A stretch of 8,510 nt of DNA from JAIBAI01 sp044238875 (GTDB lineage Bacteria > Bacteroidota > Bacteroidia > M30B66). The position numbers and the translations under genes were made by a program. How positions within the stretch are numbered: the first letter of the stretch is position 1; every line of letters starts with the position of its first letter. The stretch spans positions 1 through 8,510 of the forward strand of contig JBIICM010000105.1 in NCBI GenBank assembly GCA_044238875.1. Direction: 5' to 3'. This document shows, in pieces, positions 1-6,223 of the stretch. The notes under the pieces were generated by a model, which saw only the letters and a list, made by a program, of their open reading frames with translations, searched no databases and was not told the origin of the DNA.

Positions 1-278
1 TGAAGCTTTCCGGCAAGACCCTGGTTAACAAATTTAATAAGACTTTGCACCTGCGGCCCAAGGTCAAGATAATGCAAAAATGCATCTTTCTCATAGCCAA
101 CATCAACGAATGCGGCATTGAGACCGGGCATTACCTTTTTTACCCTGCCCAGATAAATATCCCCTACGGCAAAATTGTTGTTGCTTTTTTCACGGGTTAG
201 TTCAACCAACCGTTTATCTTCAAGCTGAGCAATAACAATATCAGAGCCCGAGGCATTGATATATAGTTCTTTATTCAC
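1..278 (-). CDS. rng: Ribonuclease G/E (Rne/Rng family), N-terminal part only
   Basis: This is the N-terminal 92 codons of a Rne/Rng-type endoribonuclease; the gene leaves the window at base 1. The family cleaves single-stranded RNA in rRNA maturation and mRNA decay in the cytoplasm. The translation begins (M)NKELYINASGSDIVIAQL. From about residue 38 it enters the S1 RNA-binding domain, with VGDIYLGRVKKVMPGLNAAF, then DVGYEKDAFLHYLDLGPQV, which is typical of Bacteroidota RNase G. The metal-binding catalytic domain lies outside the window, so activity cannot be judged. The start is GTG at 276-278: the nearby upstream ATG is in another frame and hits a stop at once. No Shine-Dalgarno is visible. 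The gene is downstream of the HU/TPR/small basic protein genes on the same strand, separated by 126 nt that contain an inverted repeat, so it may have its own promoter. Confidence 0.93.
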   Translation of the reverse strand, partial: MNKELYINASGSDIVIAQLEDKRLVELTREKSNNNFAVGDIYLGRVKKVMPGLNAAFVDVGYEKDAFLHYLDLGPQVQSLIKFVNQGLAGKL

Positions 279-308
279 AATATAAAAACATTATCCCAAG
301 TCAAATTA

Positions 309-335
309 ATTAACTGCCGTGCAGGCAGCATTAAT
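309..335 (-). repeat. Interrupted inverted repeat upstream of rng
   Basis: On the plus strand ATTAA-CTGCC (309-318) is followed by a 5-nt loop and then GGCAG-CA-TTAAT (324-335). This gives two perfect 5-bp arms separated by a 2-nt bulge. In RNA it could form a hairpin about 30 nt before the RNase start codon. A TTAATTTG sequence (302-309, minus), one mismatch from the Bacteroidota -7 consensus, abuts it. The repeat could therefore be an operator in the promoter spacer, a leader hairpin, or a weak 3' end for the upstream genes. No good U-tract follows it on the minus strand, so a classical intrinsic terminator is not supported. Confidence 0.45.
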
Positions 336-404
336 GACCCGGAGGATTTGTGAAATAAAAGGCAGAACAACTAACCATGCAGGTCAGTATTTTCCGCCCG
401 AAAA

Positions 405-494
405 TTATTTCTTCTTGTGGCGATTCTTACGCAGACGTTTTTTACGCTTGTGAGTTGCCATTTTATGACGCTTTCTCTTTTTTCCGCTTGGCAT
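405..494 (-). CDS. 29-residue AURKAIP1/COX24-type basic protein (bS22/mS38-like small ribosomal protein)
   Basis: This tiny gene encodes MPSGKKRKRHKMATHKRKKR followed by LRKNRHKKK and a TAA stop. Seventeen of its 29 residues are Lys or Arg and three are His. The pattern MPSGKKRKRHK-ATHKRKKR-RKNRHKK is that of the AURKAIP1/COX24 domain proteins annotated across Bacteroidota. These are related to mitochondrial mS38 and actinobacterial bS22, which bind near the decoding site of the small ribosomal subunit. Ribosome binding here is inferred from the family, not shown by the sequence. The gene starts 13 nt after the stop of the TPR gene, the same spacing as between HU and TPR, which supports co-transcription. 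A second in-frame ATG at codon 12 exists, but the N-terminal MPSGKK is conserved as I recall the family, so the first ATG is chosen. Confidence 0.85.
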   Translation of the reverse strand: MPSGKKRKRHKMATHKRKKRLRKNRHKKK

Positions 495-507
495 GGTAAA
501 CAAGTTT

Positions 508-1335
508 TTAGAATGAATTTTTGAGTTGTTTTAGCCTGCGATCAGCTTCACTTTGCAGGATTGAATCGCGGGTTAGTTTTTTTAGGTCAAGTAGTTCTTT
601 GCGTGCTTCCTGCTGCATACCCGCACCTGAAAGCGCATCGCTAAGGTAGAGTCTGAGTTCAGGCAGATCGCCACGTAGTTGTATCGCAGTGCGAAACCTG
701 CCGACTGCCTTATCGTACTGACCTGACTGCATTGAAAACAGACCCAGATTAAACTGAGCTTCAAAGTTTGCAGGATCTTTTTCAGTTATTTTTTTAAGCA
801 AAGTGATACCTCTCATCGGATTTTCACCCGATTGTGTGTAGGCAACTCCAAGGTTGGTTTGCACCTCCTGATTGAGACTGTCGGAGGTGTAGGCCTTTTC
901 GAGGCATTCAACGGCCCTGCCAGCAAGCATTGTTTTTTCTTCCTGGTTAAAGAAACCTGATAAGCCCAAAAACCGCTTGCCGGCGCGCAGCCAGTCAGCC
1001 GGCGTTTGGGTGATCGAAGCGCGCATGTAAACGTATTCAGCTGCTATACCCGGGCGCATTTGTTTGTCCCAGTAAATGCCCAAAGAATCATACCAACCAG
1101 CTTTTTCCTGAGGTGAAAGCGCTTTCTTTAAATTATTTTCATAGAAATCAAGACGTGTTAAGGCGTCTGGGCTCAACTCTTTTTTGAGAAGCTCAATCTG
1201 ATCTTCAACAGCTGATAGATGCTGAACAGTAGGCTGAGTGGCCGACTTTGCTGATAATGCTGTACGGGGCAGCACCCAGAGTGTGACTCCGGTGATGGCA
1301 CAAACGGCTATCACAAGGTACTGCTTTAGCTTCAT
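508..1335 (-). CDS. Membrane-anchored tetratricopeptide repeat protein
   Basis: This 275-residue protein has no assignable enzymatic role. Residues about 5-27 form a single hydrophobic segment after a short Lys-containing N-terminus, with no convincing signal-peptidase site, so it is probably a signal anchor with the rest in the periplasm. A charged helical region follows (about 40-75). The C-terminal half holds about three TPR units, near 155-188 (NLGVAYTQSGENPMRGITLL), 189-222 (FNLGLFSMQSGQYDKAVGRF) and 223-256 (LYLSDALSGAGMQQEARKEL). TPRs are protein-interaction scaffolds. The gene sits 13 nt after HU and 13 nt before the small ribosomal-type gene, so it is almost certainly co-transcribed with them. 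A TPR gene at this locus is, as I recall, common in Bacteroidota, but its job is unknown. The start codon ATG at 1333-1335 precedes the membrane segment directly. Confidence 0.88.
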   Translation of the reverse strand: MKLKQYLVIAVCAITGVTLWVLPRTALSAKSATQPTVQHLSAVEDQIELLKKELSPDALTRLDFYENNLKKALSPQEKAGWYDSLGIYWDKQMRPGIAAEYVYMRASITQTPADWLRAGKRFLGLSGFFNQEEKTMLAGRAVECLEKAYTSDSLNQEVQTNLGVAYTQSGENPMRGITLLKKITEKDPANFEAQFNLGLFSMQSGQYDKAVGRFRTAIQLRGDLPELRLYLSDALSGAGMQQEARKELLDLKKLTRDSILQSEADRRLKQLKNSF

Positions 1336-1348
1336 TATCAGCTTTTGA

Positions 1349-1636
1349 TCAGGATTTTACCGATTTCTTTACCTTCTCGCTGAACGATTTGGCTGGTTTA
1401 AATGCAGGTATAAAGTGTTCAGGAATAACAATGGTTGTTTTTTTAGATATATTCCTACCTTTTTTCTGTGCCCTCTTCTTAACAACGAAGCTGCCAAAAC
1501 CACGGAGATAAATATTTTTCCCTTGGGTGATGTTTCCTTTGATCGCTTTCATAAAGGCTTCAACTGAAGCCTGTACGGTTATCTTCTCAATTCCTGTCTT
1601 CTCTGCAATTTCTGCAACAATTTCAGCTTTGGTCAT
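1349..1636 (-). CDS. hup: HU/IHF family DNA-binding protein
   Basis: This 95-residue histone-like protein bends and compacts DNA as a dimer in the nucleoid. The N-terminal helices (MTKAEIVAEIAEKTGI onward, residues 1-40) are followed by the family signature RGFGSF (45-50). The beta-arm region GRNISKKTTIVIPEH (60-74) and the closing FIPAFKPAKSF (75-85) come next, then a short Lys-rich tail. Length is normal for HU (about 90). One detail differs from textbook HU: the arm-tip proline of the GRNP motif that intercalates into DNA is Ile63 here, which I recall as common in Bacteroidota HU proteins and which may alter bending. The gene is first in the minus-strand operon, diverges from mutY, and has a perfect Bacteroidota -7 promoter element 68 nt upstream. 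The exact paralogue cannot be named. Confidence 0.95.
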   Translation of the reverse strand: MTKAEIVAEIAEKTGIEKITVQASVEAFMKAIKGNITQGKNIYLRGFGSFVVKKRAQKKGRNISKKTTIVIPEHFIPAFKPAKSFSEKVKKSVKS

Positions 1637-1703
1637 GGCTGTGTGTTTTGATTTTGATTTATTCTGTGTTAATGTAAAGTTTAGGGTTCCGTAAAACGGG
1701 CTG

Positions 1704-1735
1704 CAAAGATAGCTGATTTCACAAACAAGCGAAAA
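1704..1735 (-). promoter_or_regulatory. Bacteroidota-type promoter of the HU operon
   Basis: On the minus strand TATCTTTG (1711 down to 1704) matches the Bacteroidota -7 consensus TAnnTTTG at every fixed position. The -33 element is less clear: TTTTC lies 19 nt upstream (1735-1731), and TTG/TTTG copies at 1728-1722 are too close. Transcription would start near 1697-1700, giving a leader of roughly 60 nt before the HU ATG. That leader begins near a small hairpin, CCGT-AAA-ACGG (plus strand 1689-1699). Confidence 0.6.
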
Positions 1736-1736
1736 G

Positions 1737-1766
1737 TTTTTTTATGCCCTGTCTTGCGTAACATTG
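1737..1766 (+). promoter_or_regulatory. Possible mutY promoter
   Basis: TAACATTG (1759-1766) differs by one base from the TAnnTTTG -7 element, and a T-run (1737-1743) sits about 18 nt upstream where TTTG is expected. A start near 1771-1775 would leave only a few leader bases before the ATG at 1780. It would place the alternative GTG at 1768 outside the transcript. The match is imperfect and may be chance. Confidence 0.28.
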
Positions 1767-1779
1767 TGTGCCTGAATTT

Positions 1780-2793
1780 ATGGTTAAAGAAGTCTTTTCA
1801 GTAAAGCTGATCAGCTGGTATCGCCGGCATAAGCGCGATTTGCCCTGGCGGGAAACAAAAGAACCTTACAGTGTATGGGTTTCTGAAATTATACTTCAAC
1901 AAACCCGGGTTGATCAGGGTATGGCATATTACTTCAGGTTCATGGATACTTTTCCGGATACAGCAGCACTTGCTGATGCGCCGATTGATCAGGTGCTGAA
2001 GGTATGGCAGGGCCTGGGTTACTATTCCCGTGCAAGAAACATGCATCATGCTGCCCGTCAGATCATGGATGTTTATGGCGGAAGGTTTCCCACCACTTTT
2101 GAGGAGCTGATCACACTGAAAGGGATCGGATCCTACACGGCTGCTGCCATTTCGTCGATTGCCTTTAATGAACCTCAGGCGGTACTTGATGGCAATGTAT
2201 TTCGTTTTCTCGCCAGGCACTTTGGTATCGCTACGCCTATCGACAGTACCCGCGGTAAAAAGGAGTTTGCCGCATTGGCCAGTAGTCTGTTACCCAAAGA
2301 TGACCCCGGCACCTTTAATCAGGCCATGATGGAGTTTGGTGCATTGGTTTGCCGACCTATAAACCCAGCCTGCAGCGACTGTGAATTTATGCATTCATGC
2401 AAAGCCCGGGCTGAAGGTCTTACCGGTAATTTACCGGTGAAGGAAAAGCAAACCACTGTTCGTGAACGCTTTCTGCATTTTTTTATATACCGCGATCCGA
2501 ATGATCATACATTACTGATTAAAAGAACCGGAAAGGATATCTGGGAGGGGCTTTATCAGTTTCCGCACCTTGAAAGCAATTCAGTAGCTTATCAGCCGGA
2601 AGACGATTTAAAATTGGTGAATGTATCTGACCCCATAATCCACCAGCTTACCCATCAGCGTATTTATGCACGTTTCTGGCATATACAGAGTAGTGAACTG
2701 CCGGTTATTGAAGATGCAATTACCGTTTCCATAGAAGATGTGGATAGTTTCCCACTGCCAAGACTGATCAGCCGCTATCTTGAGAATTTATAA
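1780..2793 (+). CDS. mutY: A/G-specific adenine DNA glycosylase MutY
   Basis: MutY removes adenine mispaired with 8-oxoguanine, protecting against G:C to T:A changes. From the ATG at 1780 the protein has 337 residues, a normal length. The glycosylase core contains SEIILQQTR with catalytic Glu36, the helix-hairpin-helix LKGIGSYTAAAI (about 113-124) and DGNVFRFLAR with catalytic Asp137. The [4Fe-4S] ligands are Cys191, Cys198, Cys201 and Cys207 in the exact C-x6-C-x2-C-x5-C spacing. The C-terminal NUDIX-like domain (about 230-335), which recognises 8-oxoguanine, has KRTGKDIWEGLYQFP and LTHQRIYARFW, including the expected histidine region. All key residues are intact. An in-frame GTG at 1768 would add four residues; ATG is preferred because the family usually starts just before the WYRRHKRDLPWR segment. 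The gene diverges from HU and converges on the peptidase gene. Confidence 0.96.
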   Translation: MVKEVFSVKLISWYRRHKRDLPWRETKEPYSVWVSEIILQQTRVDQGMAYYFRFMDTFPDTAALADAPIDQVLKVWQGLGYYSRARNMHHAARQIMDVYGGRFPTTFEELITLKGIGSYTAAAISSIAFNEPQAVLDGNVFRFLARHFGIATPIDSTRGKKEFAALASSLLPKDDPGTFNQAMMEFGALVCRPINPACSDCEFMHSCKARAEGLTGNLPVKEKQTTVRERFLHFFIYRDPNDHTLLIKRTGKDIWEGLYQFPHLESNSVAYQPEDDLKLVNVSDPIIHQLTHQRIYARFWHIQSSELPVIEDAITVSIEDVDSFPLPRLISRYLENL

Positions 2794-2911
2794 GGGTTTT
2801 CAGTGCGGCGCTCTCAATTTCCTGCCGATCCATGCTGGTTGGATAAGCGTAATAAACCAACGTCAAACTTCATTTGATAAGCAAAACCAATCTGAAGCGC
2901 TTTGTTCACCC

Positions 2912-5900
2912 TTAAAAAGCCCTGTTTACACCCACTATCCAGCGAAACTGCAGAAAGTCGGGTGAAACGGCCGGTGTACGGTTGAGCCAAAGGGGCATGT
3001 CGAAACGCAATGTAAGCGGGTTTTCTCTGGAAAGCGGCCCCCATTTTTTGATCGTAAAGGCAAATCCAAGACCGGCATCAGCCCTGATTGCCGAAAATGC
3101 AAGCGGTTCACCAGGAAGGTTTACATTGATGGTGCCTACATCACCAAACAAATAGCTGTTTACCTTTAGCCAGTTCCTGAAAAAACGGGGCTTAAATGGT
3201 ATCAACCTGTCAAACTCCAGTTCAGCATTAAAAGCTGCTCCTGAATTACCGCTGTAAACAGAAATAATAGCACCGTCTTCACGCAGGTGGGGTACATAAT
3301 AGCCTGAATATCCGCGCAGATTCAATCCGCCGCCCATGTGAAAATGATTGATGTCGTTTCCGAACCCTGCCCAATCCTGCGGGAAAAAAGCCCTTGAGCG
3401 AGTGAACTTGTTATCCATCATCGCTTCGGGATTCGCGCCAGCCAGAAACAATGCCGACTCAGGAGCGAGGTTAAACCCGGTGCCCCATTGCGCAATAAAG
3501 CGGGTATTCAACGTAAATTTCCCCAGGTTATTCCTGTTAACGGCTGTTACCCACAGCTGTGAATAATCGTAGTCTGATCCCACCATCGTTGACCGCAGGT
3601 GAAGGTTAACATGACCACTGCCCATCCGGTAATTATAATAATGATGCAAACCCAGATTTACGGTGGCGTTCCATCTGTTGAAATTCCAGTCGCTGCGATG
3701 TATCAGGTAACTCAGATCACTTGAATCACGACGGTAAAGCGATTTTAAAAATGCATACATGACCGTTTTTTCCTTCCGGCTTTTTACCTCGAAACCGGCC
3801 TGCGCCGCAATCAGTCCGTCGAGATACCTGCCGGAAACATTAACTGAGGAGCCCCTCAGTATTTTATCAGTTGCGGTGCGGTAGGAACCCTTTACCGAGA
3901 AAGGATTGTACGCATTGTACACACCATCAAATCCCTCTTTTGCTTTGCCCAATCCTGAGTTAAGCCAAACAGTAAAATCAAATACATGCCGGTAATTCAT
4001 GTAGTTTCCATTGAGGTGAAAACCGAATTTCATACCATCGTAAAAGTTATACCAGACATCAGGTCTTGCAAACAGCTCATAATTTCTCCAGTCGGGCAAA
4101 CCGGCCACACGGGCATCGAAGCGCAAATCAACAGGCCGTTTTTTGCTGTTGTTCAGCATGTTTAGATCGGCAAGCCTGCAGCTGGTATCAATTACAACGC
4201 GTTCAATTTCGTCGGTAACTTTAATGTTTGCAGTATAATTTTGCTTGAGCTTGCCCCAGCCAATCCATCTGGGAAGCACGGTCGCCGAAGTGTTTTTTTC
4301 GAACCAGGTATTGGGTATGTGATAATCATAGCGGATCCCTTTTTTATCGTACACCGAGAAATCAAGCGGCATTTGCATGTCACCGCTGCGGCGAAAAAGA
4401 ATTTCATACTGTTCATCTTTTTTCTTCTTTACACAGGTAACCGCATAATCAATGGTTTTGGAAGTCTCAAACCACTGGTCGAAAAACCAGTTAAGATCGA
4501 CCTTTGTATAATTAATGATTGAGTTTCTGAAGTCTTCCACATACGGATGCGCTATTTTCCATTGGTTGAAATAGTGCTTCATGGCATTCAGAAAAAGTGC
4601 ATCACCCAAAACATATTGCAGGTTGAAAAGCATGGTGGCTGTTTTATAATAAACCTGGCCATAGCCGCCGCCATGGCTGAGCGCTCCGTCAAAATCATCA
4701 GAGTGTGTGCTCAGGGTGGTTTCATCGCCGCGCAATGCATCTCGAAGATACCCATAATAGGCACTTGCATATCTTTTTTCAGCAGGCTTATAAAAGCGCT
4801 GGGAGTATGTCTTTGGGTTTTCAATAGGCTTACCGCCTTTTCCGTCAATATGCTCTTCGGCCCAAACGGTTAAAAACTGGGTAAAGCCTTCGTCGAGGGC
4901 GGCCCGGTAGGTTTCATTGTTACCGACCTGACCAAAAAACCAGTTGTGGCCCACTTCATGTGCGAGCAAACCACGGTAACCGGGATCCGATCCGCCATCA
5001 AGGGTGATCATCGGATATTCCATGCCGTCACGGGCATCGGCCACCACCATTTTATTGTACACATACATGCCAAAATCACGCGAATAAACCTCAATGACTT
5101 TTGCGGTGTAGGAAGCCGCATTTTGCCAGCCGCTGGCATGGGGCTCCTGCGCGAGCGATATGATTTGAATGCCATTCCACTCAGCTTCACCGATGCGGTA
5201 GGTCGGATCGGCCGTAAAGGCAAAGTCATGCACATTTTCCGCATGATATTTCCAGGTTTTCCGACGGGCTGGATCATAGGGGATAATTACCGAAGGTGCC
5301 TGATCCCAGGGCTTATTTGCAAAATTTGTAATGTCGAGCTTTTTTCTGAGATCGTCGGGAAGCACCTCCGAACGGTTGAGTAAAAACCCTGTAGCCTCTA
5401 CCACATAGTTCTCGGCAAAGGTGAGTTCAACGTCATAGGCACCAAAGTCACCATAAAACTCCTTACCAAGATGCTGGTCGGTTTCCCAGCCAAATTTACG
5501 GTCGTAAACGCAAATGCGCGGATACCAGTGAACACCATCGAAATGCTTGTTTCCGTAAGCATCGAACATCTTCATGCGACGGCGTACGGAGCCATTGTCG
5601 AAATAGGTTTTAAAGGCAATATCAAAAGTTACTTCAGTATTGGGCAACAAGGGCTTGTCGAGCCAGACCCTGAGAATGGTGTTGTCAAGTTCGGTTTTTA
5701 GGTCTTTGCCTCCCGACTGCATTTTTTCAACTACAGTATTGAGTTTTTGTTGCTCGTACCTGCCATATTTGGGTTTCACCTTGTTGGCATGGTGCAGCTC
5801 ATCAGAATATGAACCGGGCTGGAAAGCATTCTGATAAAGGTGAAAAAAAACATGGTAAAGTGTGTCGGGCGAGTTATTGGTGTAGGTAAGCTGCTCTGTT

Positions 5901-6109
5901 CCAGTGATAATATCGGTTTGCTCATCAATACCGGCCTTTATGCGGTAATAGGTATCCTGTTGCCAGTAGCCCGGAAAAGGAGGGCGGTTCTTCCAGTAAT
6001 TCGGATTTCCGGGGCTCTGATAGGTGTTGGGCGGCCTGAGTGGGTCGTATGTCTGGCCAATGAGGGGTAAATTAATGACCAACAGCAGCGCAAAGAAGAT
6101 ATTTTTCAT
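2912..6109 (-). CDS. Exported M1-family zinc metallopeptidase fused to an Omp85/BamA-like beta-barrel
   Basis: This 1065-residue protein begins with a signal peptide (MKNIFFALLLVINLPLIG, cleavage probably before Gln19). Residues about 50-260 form the M1 N-terminal beta-sandwich. The catalytic domain (about 280-550) has the aminopeptidase motif DGMEYP (361-366), HEVGH (384-388) and Glu407 in perfect HExxH-x18-E spacing, with Tyr487 in VYYKT as the likely catalytic tyrosine. An Ig-like beta domain follows (about 555-655). Residues about 670-1065 are rich in alternating, aromatic beta-strands and show Omp85 hallmarks. NLRGY (930-934) corresponds to the VRGF/Y loop motif, LFGDVG (987-992) to the FxDxG strand motif, RADAGLGFAF (1009-1018) follows, and the C-terminus ends in Phe, as outer-membrane barrels do. 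Most M1 enzymes are much shorter. Inference: the peptidase is tethered to the outer membrane by its own barrel; which side it faces is unknown. The gene converges on mutY and diverges from the acylase. Confidence 0.93.
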   Translation of the reverse strand: MKNIFFALLLVINLPLIGQTYDPLRPPNTYQSPGNPNYWKNRPPFPGYWQQDTYYRIKAGIDEQTDIITGTEQLTYTNNSPDTLYHVFFHLYQNAFQPGSYSDELHHANKVKPKYGRYEQQKLNTVVEKMQSGGKDLKTELDNTILRVWLDKPLLPNTEVTFDIAFKTYFDNGSVRRRMKMFDAYGNKHFDGVHWYPRICVYDRKFGWETDQHLGKEFYGDFGAYDVELTFAENYVVEATGFLLNRSEVLPDDLRKKLDITNFANKPWDQAPSVIIPYDPARRKTWKYHAENVHDFAFTADPTYRIGEAEWNGIQIISLAQEPHASGWQNAASYTAKVIEVYSRDFGMYVYNKMVVADARDGMEYPMITLDGGSDPGYRGLLAHEVGHNWFFGQVGNNETYRAALDEGFTQFLTVWAEEHIDGKGGKPIENPKTYSQRFYKPAEKRYASAYYGYLRDALRGDETTLSTHSDDFDGALSHGGGYGQVYYKTATMLFNLQYVLGDALFLNAMKHYFNQWKIAHPYVEDFRNSIINYTKVDLNWFFDQWFETSKTIDYAVTCVKKKKDEQYEILFRRSGDMQMPLDFSVYDKKGIRYDYHIPNTWFEKNTSATVLPRWIGWGKLKQNYTANIKVTDEIERVVIDTSCRLADLNMLNNSKKRPVDLRFDARVAGLPDWRNYELFARPDVWYNFYDGMKFGFHLNGNYMNYRHVFDFTVWLNSGLGKAKEGFDGVYNAYNPFSVKGSYRTATDKILRGSSVNVSGRYLDGLIAAQAGFEVKSRKEKTVMYAFLKSLYRRDSSDLSYLIHRSDWNFNRWNATVNLGLHHYYNYRMGSGHVNLHLRSTMVGSDYDYSQLWVTAVNRNNLGKFTLNTRFIAQWGTGFNLAPESALFLAGANPEAMMDNKFTRSRAFFPQDWAGFGNDINHFHMGGGLNLRGYSGYYVPHLREDGAIISVYSGNSGAAFNAELEFDRLIPFKPRFFRNWLKVNSYLFGDVGTINVNLPGEPLAFSAIRADAGLGFAFTIKKWGPLSRENPLTLRFDMPLWLNRTPAVSPDFLQFRWIVGVNRAF

Positions 6110-6223
6110 AAGCTGAATGAGGGTCGAAAATTAATAAAAGCGCTGATACATACAGTCATTGTTTCAATGCGGAAAATAGCCATTACTGGCGGCACTTTGA
6201 GAAAAACCCAATAACTTGCCGCT
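6110..6223. promoter_or_regulatory. Divergent intergenic region between M1 peptidase and acylase, with a central inverted repeat
   Basis: These 114 nt must hold the promoters of both divergent genes. The perfect inverted repeat CATTG-TTT-CAATG (6157-6169) lies almost exactly at the midpoint and could be an operator. For the peptidase, TAATTTTC on the minus strand (6133-6126) is one base from the TAnnTTTG -7 element, with CTG 19 nt upstream (6155-6153) in place of TTG. For the acylase no convincing -7/-33 pair was found; CACTTTG near 6193-6199 is the nearest resemblance. No Shine-Dalgarno is evident for either gene. All site calls here are weak. Confidence 0.35.

Noticed and set aside
1768..1779. 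GTG at 1768 as the mutY start
   Set aside because: It adds only four residues not expected from the family, and the possible -7 box at 1759-1766 would put it upstream of the transcript. It cannot be fully excluded.
1798..2220. Minus-strand 140-codon frame inside mutY
   Set aside because: It is antisense to the conserved MutY catalytic core and its translation resembles no known protein.
2838..2861. GTTGG/CCAAC inverted repeat between the convergent mutY and peptidase genes as a terminator
   Set aside because: The 5-bp arms enclose a 14-nt loop and no T-run follows on either strand, so an intrinsic terminator is not supported.
2814..3044. Minus-strand frame that continues past the peptidase stop and could suggest a frameshifted, longer C-terminus
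   Set aside because: The peptidase frame already ends in a strand closing with Phe, as expected for an outer-membrane barrel. The other frame has no barrel-like ending and its upstream part does not match the family.
4946..5383. Plus-strand 145-codon frame inside the peptidase gene, and the similar ones at 4241-4522 and 4547-4873
   Set aside because: They lie antisense to conserved M1 catalytic and flanking sequence and show no domain of their own.
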